Of a stretch of 37,088 nt of DNA, positions 20,048-32,544 are shown one piece after another. Under the pieces are notes generated by a model. That model saw nothing but the letters and a program-made list of their open reading frames with translations, searched no databases and had not been told where the DNA came from. Position numbers and translations under genes: made by a program. This DNA is from Coleophoma eucalyptorum. Its lineage: Eukaryota; Ascomycota; Leotiomycetes; Helotiales; Dermateaceae. Position 1 is the first letter of the stretch. The number at the start of each line of letters is the position of its first letter. The stretch lies in the NCBI GenBank assembly GCA_026120035.1, contig JALRME010000085.1, positions 1 to 37,088 on the forward strand, in the 5' to 3' direction.

Positions 20048-23000
20048 CTACGAGCCCTCATCCAATTGAGCCTCGAACTCATCTCCACCAGCAAATCCGT
20101 CTGCTGATTGATTGCTGCGGACCCTCTCCAATTGTTCAGATACATAATTTGCGACATGAACATCAGCTTCTCTCCGTTCTCGCTCTCTCTCTGGATTTTC
20201 TGGTGCAACTGAATTGCCGATTGATCGGGCATCGTCATCATCACCATTCATAGAGTTATCAAAGTCACTACGCGCTCCCATAGATCGAGTCGTGGAAGAG
20301 CGACGCATGTACTGCCTAGGAGACTTGGCGTTTTTTGGCTGTCCCACGTGGCGTGTAAATATATCATCAAAGTAGTGCGCCATACCTGACGATGGAGTGC
20401 GAGGTGTTTGAGGTAACCTGCAGCTGATTCTGATCTATATATTAGTCTTGTTCGGCTGAATTTCAACGCAGCTTACTCACCCAGTGTCGTGAATCATTCT
20501 TGCAATGAGACCAGTCCAGCCACATTGGTGGGTTGCTCCAAGTCCTCTGCCGGAATCTCCATCAAAGAACTCGTAGAACCACAGATTGTCCTTCCAATGC
20601 GGATCAAAGTCTAGTATGTCATTCCCATCGTTAACAGCGCGACGACCGTCGTCGCCACGAGCAAACAAATGCTGTAGGCGATGTTGTAGTTCCTCTGAGA
20701 CATGTCCTAGATGCATCATATCTCCAGATCCCGTTGGACACTCAACCTGGAGTGAGGGGCCGTAAAACATGTAAAATCTTTGCAGTGACTCTACAAGTAA
20801 GAAATTGACGCAGATCCAAATCGGACCTCGCCAATTGCTATTACCACCAAAGAGGCCACTGTCCGAATCTCCGGGAACATAGCTTACTTTGAATTCTTGC
20901 CCATTAACGTTCATCGAGTACGGGTGTTTAGCATGGTATTTGGAGAGTGAGCGGATTCCATGCTCGCTGAAAAACTCATCTTCGTCCAACATGCGTTTCA
21001 TGATCTTCTCCAGACGGTCTTTGCTAACAAGAGACAAGAGAATACGATTGTCTTTTCCTCTTTTCTTGATGCTAGCCATGTTGCGTTCCGCAACATCATG
21101 CCGATTCTCAATGAACCAGTCAACTCGCTTCTTGAAGTTTGGTAGCTTATTGACAAGCTCAGGCTCCAAGGTCAAAGTTGCGTAGAGCGGGATTAAGCCT
21201 ACGAGAGATCGGATAGGCAATTGCTGGGTCCAGGGCCCACCCCAAGAGATGGCATCGTAATAGAAGCCATCCTCCTCGTTCCACAAAGACTGCTCTTCCT
21301 TGGAGCCAGATTTGTATGTCATGGCATCACTAATAAGAATGAAGTGCTCAAAGAATTTGGAGGCAATGTCTTCGTAAATTCTTCGGTGCTTTGCCAATTC
21401 TAGAGCGATGTTCAACATGCACAAGCAATAGAATGCCATCCACCCAGTGCTGTCAGCTTGTTCGAGGACTCCGCCTGTAGGAAGGGGTTCTGAGCGATTG
21501 AAAAGCCCAATATTATCAAGGCCCAAAAAGCCTCCTTCAAAGACGTTTTTTCCATCATAGTCCTTCCGATTCACCCACCAGGTAAAATTGAGGAGAAGTT
21601 TCTGAAAGACTCTCTCGAGGAAGTCGAGATCCTGACGGCCATACATCTTTCTTTCGATCTTGAACGTCCTAAACGTTGCCCAAGCGTGGACAGGAGGGTT
21701 GACGTCCCCAAAATTCCATTCGTAGGCTGGCAATTGTCCATTGGGATGCATATACCATTCCCGAGTGAAAAGATCCAATTGCTTCTTGGCAAAATCGGGG
21801 TCAATCATTGCGAGGGGTATGCAATGGAAAGCAGAGTCCCAGGCAGCAAAGAACGGATATTCCCAAGAATCTGGCATGGACAAGATATCATCCAGATGCA
21901 TATGCTTCCAATTGGTATTTCGAACCGCTTTGCGGTCTGGCGGTGGTGGCGGTTGAGAGGGATCCCCATTAGCCCACTGGTCCCAAATGAAGTGGTAGAA
22001 TTGCTTGGTCCACATCATTCCTGCGAAAGCTTGCCGTTGAATATTACGGAGGTCATCGGCCATAGGAAGAGGGCTGATGCGATAGTAGAACTCATCGGCT
22101 TCTTCTTTCCGCTTCTCAATAACATCGTCAAATAGCTCTTCATCGAGGTAGCCCTCATACTTTTTGGAGATACGAAAGCGAACAACGGCACACTCACCGG
22201 GTGCCACGCCGCCAGCTTCATTGAAAGCAAACCAAGCGGCAGACTTGGTTCCAGACTTATTCGGGTTGATGGTCGTCTTCTCTTCATTAACGATATACCG
22301 ATGGAAGGCATCCTTGACATATGGTTGCTCATTCTTTCCGTCGTACAGGGCTTTGTAGTTTGTGTCATTCTCAGTGAAGAGAAGCTCCGGCTGAACATCC
22401 TGACCACTTGGTCCAACACCAGGGGAGGGTGATAGCTGAAAGTAGCGATCGCCTAGTTTGTAATGCTTAGTATGTGCGACCGTTTCTTCGAGCTGATGTA
22501 TAGACGGCTTCTTGTCGGCGGCTTCGTGACCCCATGCCCATGTGTTTCTAAACCAGACATGAGGTACGATGTGGAGCGGAGCAGGATCTGGTCCTCGGTT
22601 CCAGGCAGTCACTCGAAAGAGCAACTCCTCAGGGTCGTCAGCTTCCTTGGCTGTCTCAATCACGATATCCCAATATCTATCTTCATCAAAAATTCCCGTG
22701 TCAAGGATTTGGTATTCTCGATCCTCCTTTCCTCGTCTTGCATTCTCGGCAATCAGATCTTCGTATGGGAACTTCTTCTGGGGATATTTGTACAGCATTT
22801 TCATGTACGAATGCTATGGCACAATTAGTTGAAGCAAACCAGTTTCTACATTTATTACTAACCGTAGGGGTGTTGTCAACATGGAAATGGGCCTCTTTGA
22901 TACTCTCTCCATGATTGCCTTGAGGATTCGACAGTCCAAAAAGGCGCTCCTTCAAAAAGTCACTGGTGCTAGTTAGTATCCATCATAAGGTGATATGCAG

Positions 23001-23426
23001 TGAAGTGGAAATGTAGTATTCATACTCTTCCTCATTCCAAAATGCAAATGCAATGTTTTGCAGCCCATGAGTGTCAGAGACACCCGCTATTCCATCCTCA
23101 CCCCATCTAAAGGCTCTTGATCGGGCGTGTTCGTGGGGAAAATCTGGCAATCATGTTATTAGCCAGGTTGAAGCTAGTGGCAGTCGCATTAGAATCAACT
23201 TACGACTCCAGGCATCTCCGTCGGCGCTGTAATCCTCGCGAACTGCGGTGCGCAGTCAGCATCATCAAAGTCTTATCGCTGCGACTCTTGCGGGCAGTAT
23301 ACCTGTTGCCCATTGCCGCTCTGCAACGTAGGGTCCCCATCTCTTCCAGTACTTAGTACGGTCACGGTCTTCTTTGAGGCGTTTCTCCTCCTCGGAAAGA
23401 TATTCGTGGTGGTCAATTCGAACCAT
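20048..23426 (-). CDS. Large GH63-like glycoside hydrolase
   Basis: Six exons on the minus strand (23426-23303, 23242-23204, 23143-23026, 22962-22863, 22813-20481, 20429-20048) give 1031 residues. The start is [20 protein letters not shown]. Domains: an N-terminal beta-sandwich (about 60-370; [30 protein letters not shown]) and an (alpha/alpha)6 barrel (about 375-920) with [20 protein letters not shown] near 445-465, [30 protein letters not shown] and [12 protein letters not shown]. The Asp of WDSAFH (about 453) is in the place of the general acid of GH63 relatives such as mannosyl- or glucosylglycerate hydrolases; this is my inference. No signal peptide or membrane segment is seen, so it acts in the cytosol, unlike the ER processing glucosidase of GH63. 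The last exon is a polar tail with an Arg/Glu run. The exon 5-6 join uses the second AG at 20430, giving [16 protein letters not shown]. Substrate unknown. Confidence 0.88.
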
Positions 23427-24373
23427 GGTGGGGTAGAAGAGGCTGACAGCGACAGTACCAATTGGCCCTTCAACGGCTTGTTGGAAGCTGTAGCAGCTTA
23501 TCAGGAAGGGAGAATGCGGAAATGGGATGAGGGTTAAGAAGAGAGAAGGAAGAAGAAGGAGAGGAGAGGAGGCTTGGAGATGGTAAATAAAGTAAAGACG
23601 GCAGCAGAGTCACGTAGCACACGAGACTGGAAGCGAGTCGCAGCAGCTTGGATTCACGATGCAGAATGTGGATGGTGGCATGGGGTGCGGTGAGAAGCTA
23701 CCTTAGTCAGTCTCGCGGGAGAAAAGGCGCTTGTCCACAGAATCAAGTCATGTCATCATGGTGACTCGGAAGAATGGCATGTTTACATTCACTGATACCG
23801 TGGTCCCTTCGTCTTCCTCTTTTGGGGGTGCGCATGCTCTTCCATGCTGGTTGCTGAGTAGAACCTAATAAGTACCAATGTGGATGTATAGGCCTTTGTT
23901 GAATCGATGGACGGGGTTGAGGAATGACGTAACCTGGAGGCTGTAACTGTTGAAGAGTCTGTAGGGCTAAACAACTGAACGGGATAGTAGTGATAGACAA
24001 AAGGGTAAGGGTGCAGCAGTAGTGCCGTCGGAGCCTGTCAGGTAATCGGGGTTGGACGGGCATCGAGTGTCGAGTATCTCTCGCATTGAGCATAGAAAAT
24101 GCTGTCCTGGAATGATGATGGCGGGGGGAGGGGACGGTGGAGGCACTCACTGACTGGGGGACATGGATGCTGATGATGGCCCATCATGCTGACAGGGAAA
24201 CGACTGGTCTGGGCTCCTCCATTACGGGTCTCAGCTGTACGGTATTAACTGCATTGTGCTTGTTATGTGCCGCTCCAGGGAATTGGAATCACACCCACCC
24301 AATGTATTGTAAGGCAAGAAAGAGCTGCCTCTTTCTTAGGCATCTCAGGTACCCGCGCATTCCATTTCTTTCC

Positions 24374-24415
24374 ATTGCATTGCATTGCATGGGCATGGCA
24401 TGGGCATGGCATGGG
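24374..24415 (+). repeat. Simple tandem repeat (ATTGC)n then (ATGGGCATGGC)n
   Basis: ATTGC is repeated three times, followed by repeats built from GGGCAT and GGCAT. Confidence 0.7.
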
Positions 24416-24440
24416 TGACCTCTGACCAACAAGGTCTGTC

Positions 24441-24473
24441 GTACGTACCCTACCATACCATACCGTACCGTAG
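24441..24473 (+). repeat. Simple repeat of TACC(A/G/C) words
   Basis: GTACGTACCC is followed by TACCATACCATACCGTACCG, a five-base period with point changes. Confidence 0.6.
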
Positions 24474-26251
24474 CTGTACTACCGACCGCCTGTACGAGAA
24501 TGAGCATGCGCAAGGCATTTTGACCTCTGACATCATTGCTTCCCTTCAAACAGTCCAGCCCAGCCTCTGAAATGCAGCCACCATCGAGTACTAAAGCTGT
24601 GCTGTTGTTGGACAGAATCGTTACTTGGGTTGGGAGTGGATCGATCTCTCTCTCGCCAGTCCTCCACTCCACTCCGGTGGACTTATACTCCGTGCCAGCC
24701 TCTCCATTCCTATCTCTAGTTCTTTCTCTTCTCCATTCTCCACGTGCATCTCCAGAGAGTCTTTCGCATGAACGTTATTGCGACTCCACGAATAATGAAT
24801 AGGGACGTGCCATCCTTTCTTTTCCACATGCATTTGCCTCATATCGGCCAACAATATCTTGGATCAAATTTGTACTTCGTTCCCGTCATCCATCCTTCCA
24901 GACAGCTTTGAGCGCTATGACTTGACTGTGTGCGATGACAATAGTGCCTAGTAATCCCCTCCATGTCTTACCCCATCCTCATATTTTCACCTCTGGCAAC
25001 ACCACCTTGATGTTTCCAGATGAGTTTACTATGCTATCAGGGATTTCGACTTCTTCGGGCCATATGGCTCCTCCCAACGCTGCTAACGATGTCCAGAGAG
25101 AACCTGATGCTTTGCAGGCCGGAGTCATTGCTCGTTGCCTGTCCAAGGCTGGCTGGCTAGACATTCAATGCTACCAATGCTATTAACGAGAACTCCTTGG
25201 CATACTTTATAGTACCAGAAGAGAAGCTCTCACAAGAGACATCGAATGATGTGGCCATATTAGCTTCATACCAGCTTCGTATGTGCCTACATATCATGGC
25301 TGCTACACTCCGACACGGTGACGATTTCAGCATTGGGATCTGACTTGCTTCTGGTCATTGTGAAGAATCTTATTATATCCCATCCTTAAATCATCGAAGT
25401 TTGACGGCGAAAAATGCATGCCGGTACACGCAATGATACGATTCATATGCCTCTGAGTATTGGAAGCTTGGCTGGTGAGTTTGGTGAGGCTTTGCTATCG
25501 CGCTCATCTACTGTTGATGAAGAGCTCCGCGAACCCTACAGTCACTCACAGGTATACCACACTGGCAAAACCTACGTACACTGGAGCAGAGCGGCTCAAC
25601 TCCGCATTGAGAATATTCTCCCAGGACTTGGCGACGTAATTGTCATGATCGATTATAGATTGTACAAGTAGCCCGCTTACCAGCATAGCTGCACCATCAT
25701 CGATTTGAGCAGTCTCGAACTCAAAATATCACGATGCTATTCGCGATCTTGTGGTGGAATTTTGAGCTCGCTGCTTGCAGTGTACTGTGAGTGAGCAGTT
25801 TCGTTGCCATGAACTCGCGTAGAGGGAGCTTCTACTGGGATGCACCTTGGTAAGTGAAGAAGCGCGCCGTAGAGCAGCCGAATCCCAGCACGAGCGCAGG
25901 CACGATTAGCCTTTTTGATTGACAGACAGCTCTTCCTGGTCGTTAGTTGTAGATCCGTTTGTACAATCTATTCAGCTTCATCCTTTGCTTTCCTGCATCA
26001 CGCTCTCTCGACCCCCCTTATTTTCCTTCTTCTCATTCATCACTACCGCGCATTCCTTCGTCTCGTCCTTTCCCTATTGAGTCCCTTCGCTCAACATTCC
26101 ACGCTGTAAGTAAACAGTCCTACCCCGCGACGACACCAAAACAATCAATTGAGCCTCGCATTGTACAAAGACTGACAGAACCAAGCCTTCCTCGATGCCC
26201 TCTCCACCAATTGCTCCTCCATCTCCATCTCCAATCACCTTATATATCCCC

Positions 26252-26269
26252 ATGGCTTGCAAGAGATGA
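26252..26269 (+). promoter_or_regulatory. Five-codon upstream ORF overlapping the WD40 start codon
   Basis: ATGGCTTGCAAGAGATGA encodes MACKR then stop. Its stop TGA (26267-26269) overlaps the main ATG (26266-26268) as ATGA, a layout that permits termination and restart. The uORF ATG has the better context (CCCCATGG). If a possible 5' intron with donor GTAAGT at 26106 is spliced to an AG at 26262-26265, the uORF would be removed. Confidence 0.4.
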
Positions 26270-29200
26270 CTTCAACTCCTTCAAATCCTAAGACCTTTTC
26301 TGCGAATTCTGGACTTGGCTTGCGACTGACGCCCTCCAATTCTCCCTATGCGCGCACTCCTCCCCCAAGGTCTCCACATCGATCAAGATTGTGCGATTCG
26401 AGCCTTTCATTGAAAAGAATCATCGGTGCCACTGTTTCATCTCCTACTGCATTCGATACTGCTGCATCCTCGTCACTTTTTGCTTATTGCGCAGGAGCCG
26501 CAGCCGTGGTCGTAACCATTGGTCAAGCGGATACCGCTACGTCCAGGCACATTCAGCGTTTCTTTCGGGCCCGTCCAACTGCAGTACCTAGTTCGCCTCC
26601 AAATATAGCTTCTATCACACCTTCTACCCCGTCTTGCTTTGCTAGCGACGTGAAAAGAGCTTTCACAAGCTCCAGAGAATCCACGACTTCGTACTCCCCA
26701 AACAACGCGCACAATAGCTTTGATTGGAGTGATTCCTCGACACCGAAAACATGGACTAGTCGAGAGAGGATTAAGGCAGCAACATGTCTATCTATTAGCC
26801 ATGATGGTAAGCTTTTAGCAGTGGGCGAGGTATGTGAAAGAACTGTAATCTTGGGGAGAATACAGGACTGAGCTGAACTTATCTTAGACAGGATACACCC
26901 CAAGGGTTTTAATATTCTCCTTACAGGATGGCTCTTCCGATGTTCCTTTAGCCATTCTCAACGAACATACATATGGCGTCCGGGCGGTGGCTTTCAGCTC
27001 GTTTGACTCGGAGTTAAATCAGCTATATCTAGCAAGCTTAGGGTCTCCGAATGATGGCTTTCTAAATGTTTGGTCTGTTAAGGGCCATCTCACAAGACTT
27101 CATTCCAGCAACAAATGTACAAGCTTCGTCAAAGACATGATATGGGTGGGAAGCAATATTGTTACGTAAGTATACTTCACTAGGTCGATGCATTATGTTA
27201 ACTTGTACAGTGTAGGAACACGACACATAAAGGTTTGGCGCTTTGATCAAACTGTTCAGACAGGAACTTCGCTACCCACTCTCAAAACATTAATGGGACG
27301 AAACTGTCTTCTGGGACCCTTGAGCGAAGGTACCTTCTCGTGCATCGCTGCAATTTCTAAGACCGAAGCCCTAGTTTGCACAGAGAAAGGCGACCTTTGC
27401 ATTTTAGCTGTCGACTCACCACAGCTGACCAAGCTCACGAATACAGGATTCTCCATCACATGTCTGGCCATAGATCTAGAGAAGAGAGTAGTTCGAATTG
27501 GAGGACGCAATGGCATTAACAGAATGATACAATTGGATCTTCTGCTAAATTCGAGCCTACCTCTGGAGTTACCAGCCACTCAAGTCGAAGCGGAGGGTAG
27601 TCATCTTTGTGCCATGGGGTTTACGGACCAGAACTTTGTGACAATTGATTCTAAACATCTGATTGAGATAACCACCACGAAATGCAACCAGGAAACCAAT
27701 GTCGTTGAGAACAAGATACCGGCGCCTGGCGACGCCGTAATTGGAGTAACATTACTCCCCCCTGAAAATCCAACAGGTGCTGTTTTTCTCACTTGGACCA
27801 GTGATGGCACACTCCAATTTTGGGATCTGGAAGGCAATTGTAGACTCAACGTATCAGCCGAGTTAGAAAAATTAGCCATCGGATCCGAGGACTTTCCTAA
27901 TCGGTGTCAGGTTGTTCGTGCCTCCAAAAACACGCAATTCTTGGCTATCGGGGATAAGCTAGGCGTGATCAAGGTCATGAAATTGAACTTGGACCTAAAG
28001 CCTTCCCAAGAGATCTGTATATTTGAGACCAAGGCTCATAGTTCTGAGATCACCGATCTGGCCATCTCTGAACGTGAAGGGGTGACTCTCCTAGCCTCGG
28101 CGGGAAGAGACAGGTGCGTACAATTGTATCGGTTTGTTGGAGAGACGTGGACACTGCTACAGACTATGGAAGACCACTCTGCTAGTGTAGGATGTCTTCA
28201 ATTTGCTGAGAATGGTGAGATATTGATATCAGCGTCTTCAGATCGAAACATCTGTCTACGTAGGATCATCAAGAGGGTTGCAGATGATGGACAGGAGATG
28301 ATGGCTGCAGTCACCTTCAAAATAATCACCCTGAAAACCTCGCCAGTTTCGGTCGTTGTTTGCCATGAAACCCCAGCAAGCATCCTTGTTTCACTCCTTG
28401 ATCGAACTGTAGCTACGTATGATATAGCTAGTGGCCGTCTCCTAGCTTCATTTCGAGTCACTGATGGCGAAGCATCGGAGGCCGTGGTTTTAGATGCTCT
28501 TGCGCTAGGTACGCCTGGCCCTCTACCAGGACGACCCACAATTCTCGCCGGCATATCCTCCACTGATAAGTCGGTGAGGATATACGATACAACATCAGGT
28601 GTTTTCCTCGATCGAGAATTTGGGCATACATCTGCTGTGACCGATGTAGCACTCTTGGAGTTGCCAGGTTCCGAGCAAAAGGTATTAATTAGTACAGGCC
28701 ACGACGGTACTGTTATGCTCTGGGACATCTCCCCAAAGGTGTCAAGCTTGCAGGAAGCTCTAGAACTCCCCGGCCAGGAGGATAAAGAACCAATCTCAAC
28801 ACGTCCGCCTCTCAGAAGGGTAATTTCAAAAGCAGATCTGGCCGAGTTCCAGCGCGGCTCTCCAGTTTCCACCCCTTCCAGCAAACCCGGATCCCCACCA
28901 AGAGTTATTCGACGCAAGACCTCAAGATATGGACTACAGGCCCAGTCTCCATCCCTAGCCCCGCCTGCACCACAGCCGGCTGTATCCGCGTCTCAACACC
29001 ATGCATCTCTCTCTGAAGGTTCCAAATATCGAGCCTCTCAACGTGCACGATCTCGAAGTCCACCCCAGAGTCCAAAAGGAAAGGTCATGAGACGTCCATC
29101 ACTTGCTTCTCTGGATGTGCGAGGGCGCACAAAGAGTACAGACAATCCTAGTGATTTTGGAAGCCTAAACAAGGCTACCGAACAGACCTGTAGGACTTTG

Positions 29201-29476
29201 CGAGCTTATAGAAAGAAACTGCTTACATCCGAGTCGGTTAAGGAATCTGTCCTACGAGAACTTGATCATGAGCTTAGACTTACAGCAATGGCTCTTGGGG
29301 AAAAGAGTCTCAAATCTAAAGCTATCAGCGAGGTAGTGTTAACAGAATTGTTGGATCGGATTGGATCGATGTTTGACGAGAAACTGCGTTTGACAAAGCT
29401 TGGACCAGAGCCAGACCAAGCATCTTATGCGTCGTCGCCGGGAGTAGTCGAACACCCAGGTCTTCCACAAGAATAA
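26266..29476 (+). CDS. WD40-repeat protein, MAPKBP1/WDR62-like
   Basis: Three exons (26266-26829, 26888-27165, 27211-29476) give 1035 residues. The N-terminus is Ser/Pro-rich (MTSTPSNPKTFSANSGLGLR). WD40 repeats start near 175 (KAATCLSISHDGKLLAVGE) and run to about 780, with clear blades such as GTRHIKVWRF, LTWTSDGTLQFWDLEGNC, LLASAGRDRCVQLYRF, ILISASSDRNICLRRI and LISTGHDGTVMLWDISPK. Two propellers are likely. A Ser/Pro/Arg-rich linker follows, with possible phosphorylation sites (SPPQSPKGK), then a helical C-terminus (about 925-1005). This order matches the MAPKBP1/WDR62 scaffold family and its fungal relatives. The role in fungi is not settled; a scaffold at spindle poles or in MAP-kinase signalling is an inference. 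The start is the ATG at 26266, which is overlapped by a short uORF. Confidence 0.88.
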
Positions 29477-30234
29477 GGAACTGTAGATGGCCTACAGGAA
29501 ATATAACAGTAACAAGACATGGATACCGGCGGTTAATGTTGATGGCGTTGGGTTTCTGGTTGGCGTGCACGGCGTTTAGGTTGGAATGGAGTCAACGACT
29601 AGAGACAGGATGATTGTTTGCCGAAGATATGCAATATAGATACATATCGTCATCTAATGTAAAATTTTAAATACCTTCTATGACCCACTTCTCTCGCCAT
29701 AGTGGTGATGCCTTACATGAAGTTAAAACCTGTTGCATGAATACACTTGTTAGACTAGGATAATTCCTACTGTAGAACACTGACCGTGTATTACTTCAGA
29801 GGCAAAGACAGGGTGTAATCTATGCTTGCGCATTACCCACTCAAAACCTAATATCTGTAAGGCATGGTTTATTTCGACGTCTCAATTCTATAATTCGCAA
29901 GTGATTATGGTCTTTAGGCGTTGGATGAACAGCCCCGTGAAATTTGGTCTACTTCTATTGTATCTCCCAACACACTATCTCAAGATCCATGTGTTAGTGC
30001 GCGTACTTAGGACAAGTACGACTTCTCTAGCACAAGTAAAATTTAAGCGAGCAAGGAAGACCGTCAAGCCCAAGAGCATAAGTGTATAGAACAACAACAA
30101 TATATTGTGTTCAATCCAGTATCTAGTGGGAATATCAAAATCAACCACATAAACTATATACAAGAATCCAGGTGCCCATGCGTCTCCTCCATATTTTACT
30201 TCAATCCCATACAGGTCGGTGTTGTATGCCTGGC
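29477..30234. other. Intergenic between convergent WD40 and pectate lyase genes
   Basis: Only 3' regions and AT-rich spacer are seen; no gene is supported. Confidence 0.5.
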
Positions 30235-31582
30235 TTAAAAGCTCAAAGTCTGACCGGCGGATGCGGTGACTGAGCTTACAACCTTTGCGCTACCAAGCAG
30301 AGTGTACTTGTAGTCTGAGATGGATGTCAAGGTACCTTCCAAAGCGGCATTCTCTCCATCTCCGAAGTCGTTGTCGTTTGCAACAGCGTATCCGCTATCA
30401 GTGCTGTAGAGTGGCTTGCTCAGACCGGAGAAGACGTTCGACTCCACCAACATCTGAGCACCATCACGGGTGTTGATTCCGTCACCACAATCCAAGTACT
30501 ATGCGCCAAAGTGTTAGTCGGTATCCAAATAAGACCTTGGACTACTTACGTAGGAGTTAATGACATGTCCAGTACCAAAGCGGAAAGATGGCCCTCTGGA
30601 GTTGACGTTTTGCCAGTAGTTTGAGTCATAGGTCAAGTGGAGATAGCCAGTATCTTCATCCCCATTGGAGTCAGAGTGGCCGACAAGAGAAGCCTGAAGA
30701 GACAGTCAGCCTTAAATCCATCTTAACATCGCGCAAAAGACAAAATAACCCCCTTTCACATTTAAGGATACGGGAGTTAGTATCATCAATCGACCTGACT
30801 TATTAAACAAAGAGATTTTCAAGCATTCTTACCTTCCAGTGGTCATGGATGTATGAGTTGGAGATGGTAACCATGTCGGAAGCATGGGTAACATCAATAA
30901 GGCCATCATAGTAATCCTAATATTGCTTAGCATATATTTATCTAAGTAGGCATCCAAGCATTGCTTACCTTGTCATGATCTCTGTTGGAAGAGACATCAA
31001 CGTGATCGATCCATACTTGAGTTGAGTATTCTGGACGGGTTAATGACCATCGCAAAGGCCAAATGATTGAGGAAACTTACGGACTCCAATGGCATCACCA
31101 TTCTCAGCAAGAACCTCCTTGATACCAATGTTCCTGATGATCACATTGCTCATCTTCTTGACAAGGAGACCAAATCCAGTGAAGACAACGCTGGAATCAG
31201 TTCCCACGACGGTGGTGTCGCTGGTAAGCTTCACCTGATCTGCTGCCTGAGTGATAGGCGCAGAAACAACAATAACAGAGGCACCCTCGATGGCAGCAGC
31301 TTCGGTGAACTGGGCATAGGTCGAGACCGTAGTAGTGGTTCCTCCAGCTCCACTATCCGATTTAATTAGCATTCCATATTCACAAGTAAGAGATCAGATA
31401 TACACGTACCCCGTGGTACCAGAAGCGTATCCAATATCACAAGCGTCAGTGATAGATGCACGCTTTACAATCTCAGCACGAGCAGCAACTTCGGGCTCGG
31501 TGGGAGTGGGAGCAGCTAGGACAGCTGGAAGCATGGCAGCCAGGCCAGCGGATGTAGAAACGAAAGATGAGGTGAACTTCAT
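30235..31582 (-). CDS. Secreted pectate lyase, polysaccharide lyase family 1
   Basis: Six exons on the minus strand (31582-31410, 31352-31081, 31030-30969, 30916-30833, 30693-30550, 30498-30235) give 332 residues. Residues 1-23 (MKFTSSFVSTSAGLAAMLPA and on) are a signal peptide, followed by a short pro-part ending at KR (about 40-41), a likely Kex2 site. The parallel beta-helix has the PL1 hallmarks: WIDHVDVSS, the calcium-site segment DYYDGLIDVTHASDMVTISN, HDHWKASLVGHSD, and NSRGPSFRFG with the catalytic Arg (R230 or R235). It cuts de-esterified homogalacturonan by beta-elimination in plant cell walls, which suggests a plant-associated or litter-decaying life. A TATA box lies about 125 bp upstream. 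Confidence 0.95.
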
Positions 31583-31706
31583 TTTGAAATAGAACGTTGA
31601 GACGTAAAAGAGTGAGAAAGAGGCAGAACACGGGAAGTGAAGAGCAGTAGAAGAATAAGTGAATGACTGGTTGAGGAGGAGCAGAATTAGGAAGACAGTT
31701 CTCTCT

Positions 31707-31714
31707 ATTATATA
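31707..31714 (-). promoter_or_regulatory. TATA box of the pectate lyase gene
   Basis: On the minus strand GTATATAATAG lies about 125 bp before the ATG at 31582. A strong TATA box suits an inducible secreted enzyme. A CCGGGG word (CreA-type SYGGRG) at about 32032-32037 could add glucose repression, but such sites are common by chance. Confidence 0.45.
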
Positions 31715-32523
31715 CTCCAGCGAAGGTGAGTGATGCAATTCCACGCGATACCCTATAAACTATCGGCAGCAAATATCAAGGTAGGTACAGTATAGATGAA
31801 ACAACCCGTGCTTGCACTTTATTTTGACAACCGCCCGATGGCCGTCATGAGATGGCCAGGTGATGGGTGTCGATGAAAGGGGAATGGAGGCTAGAGACCA
31901 CATTAAACAGTGGTACAGCAATCCCCTGCAGAACAAGGTGCCCAGAAATTTAATGTTCAAAGTAAACCGCTCAACATATTGCGGATCTTGGCTTGTGGAC
32001 GTGGCACTTTTCATGGTAGAGCTTCTATGTCCCCCGGAGAAGGACAGTTAAATAGCGCTGCAGCACTTCTGCTGCATAAGGTACGCTTCAAGAGCAGCTA
32101 ACCAGTCGTCGAAGCTTCAATGAACACAGGCCAAATCTGGGAAGTTCACGAGACCGGACGAGCACAAAGGCCCAACCGGTGTCGTAAGTCGATGCTGGAT
32201 CGAAGAAGCCGGAGCATGACGCCGTAGATCCAAATGAGATTTGCCAGATACAGTACCAAAAGGTAATGTCTGGCCGGTCCCACCTCCACCAGCCCCCTTT
32301 AGGGCAACCAAAAGGGGAAAGGAAAGAGATCGGATGACGGCTGAATTGGGCTGACGTGATGTGTCGATCTTGCACTCACTCGCAAGGACAACTCGCGATG
32401 GGAAGGCCTCTCCCCACGAGTACAGCCTGGTAACTTGGGAAACACGCACGACTTTGCTCCTGCCCAGCCGTGGGAAATTAGACTTTGATTGGAGTAGATG
32501 TTTTCGCCGTTTGGAATAGACCA

Positions 32524-32544
32524 GAGCCAAGAGCCAAGAGCCAA
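32524..32544 (+). repeat. 7-bp tandem repeat, three copies
   Basis: GAGCCAA is repeated three times, with further degenerate copies to about 32582. Confidence 0.7.

Larger units (their letters stand above)
23427..26265. other. 2.8-kb divergent intergenic region with simple repeats
   Basis: It separates the starts of the glycosidase (minus) and the WD40 gene (plus). It holds simple repeats at 24374-24415 and 24441-24473. Open frames of 80-135 codons exist at 23743-24150, 24289-24672, 24935-25186 and 25414-25671, but none has a recognisable motif or supports splicing into a larger gene. It could hold long leaders, an RNA gene or a lineage-specific gene. Confidence 0.45.

Noticed and set aside
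23743..24672. Two minus-strand open frames of 127-135 codons
   Set aside because: No motif, biased by simple repeats and low-complexity Pro/His/Arg sequence, and no splice partners.
25414..25671. 85-codon plus-strand open frame
   Set aside because: It starts with ATG and has a mixed composition, but no recognisable family or neighbouring exons; too weak to call.
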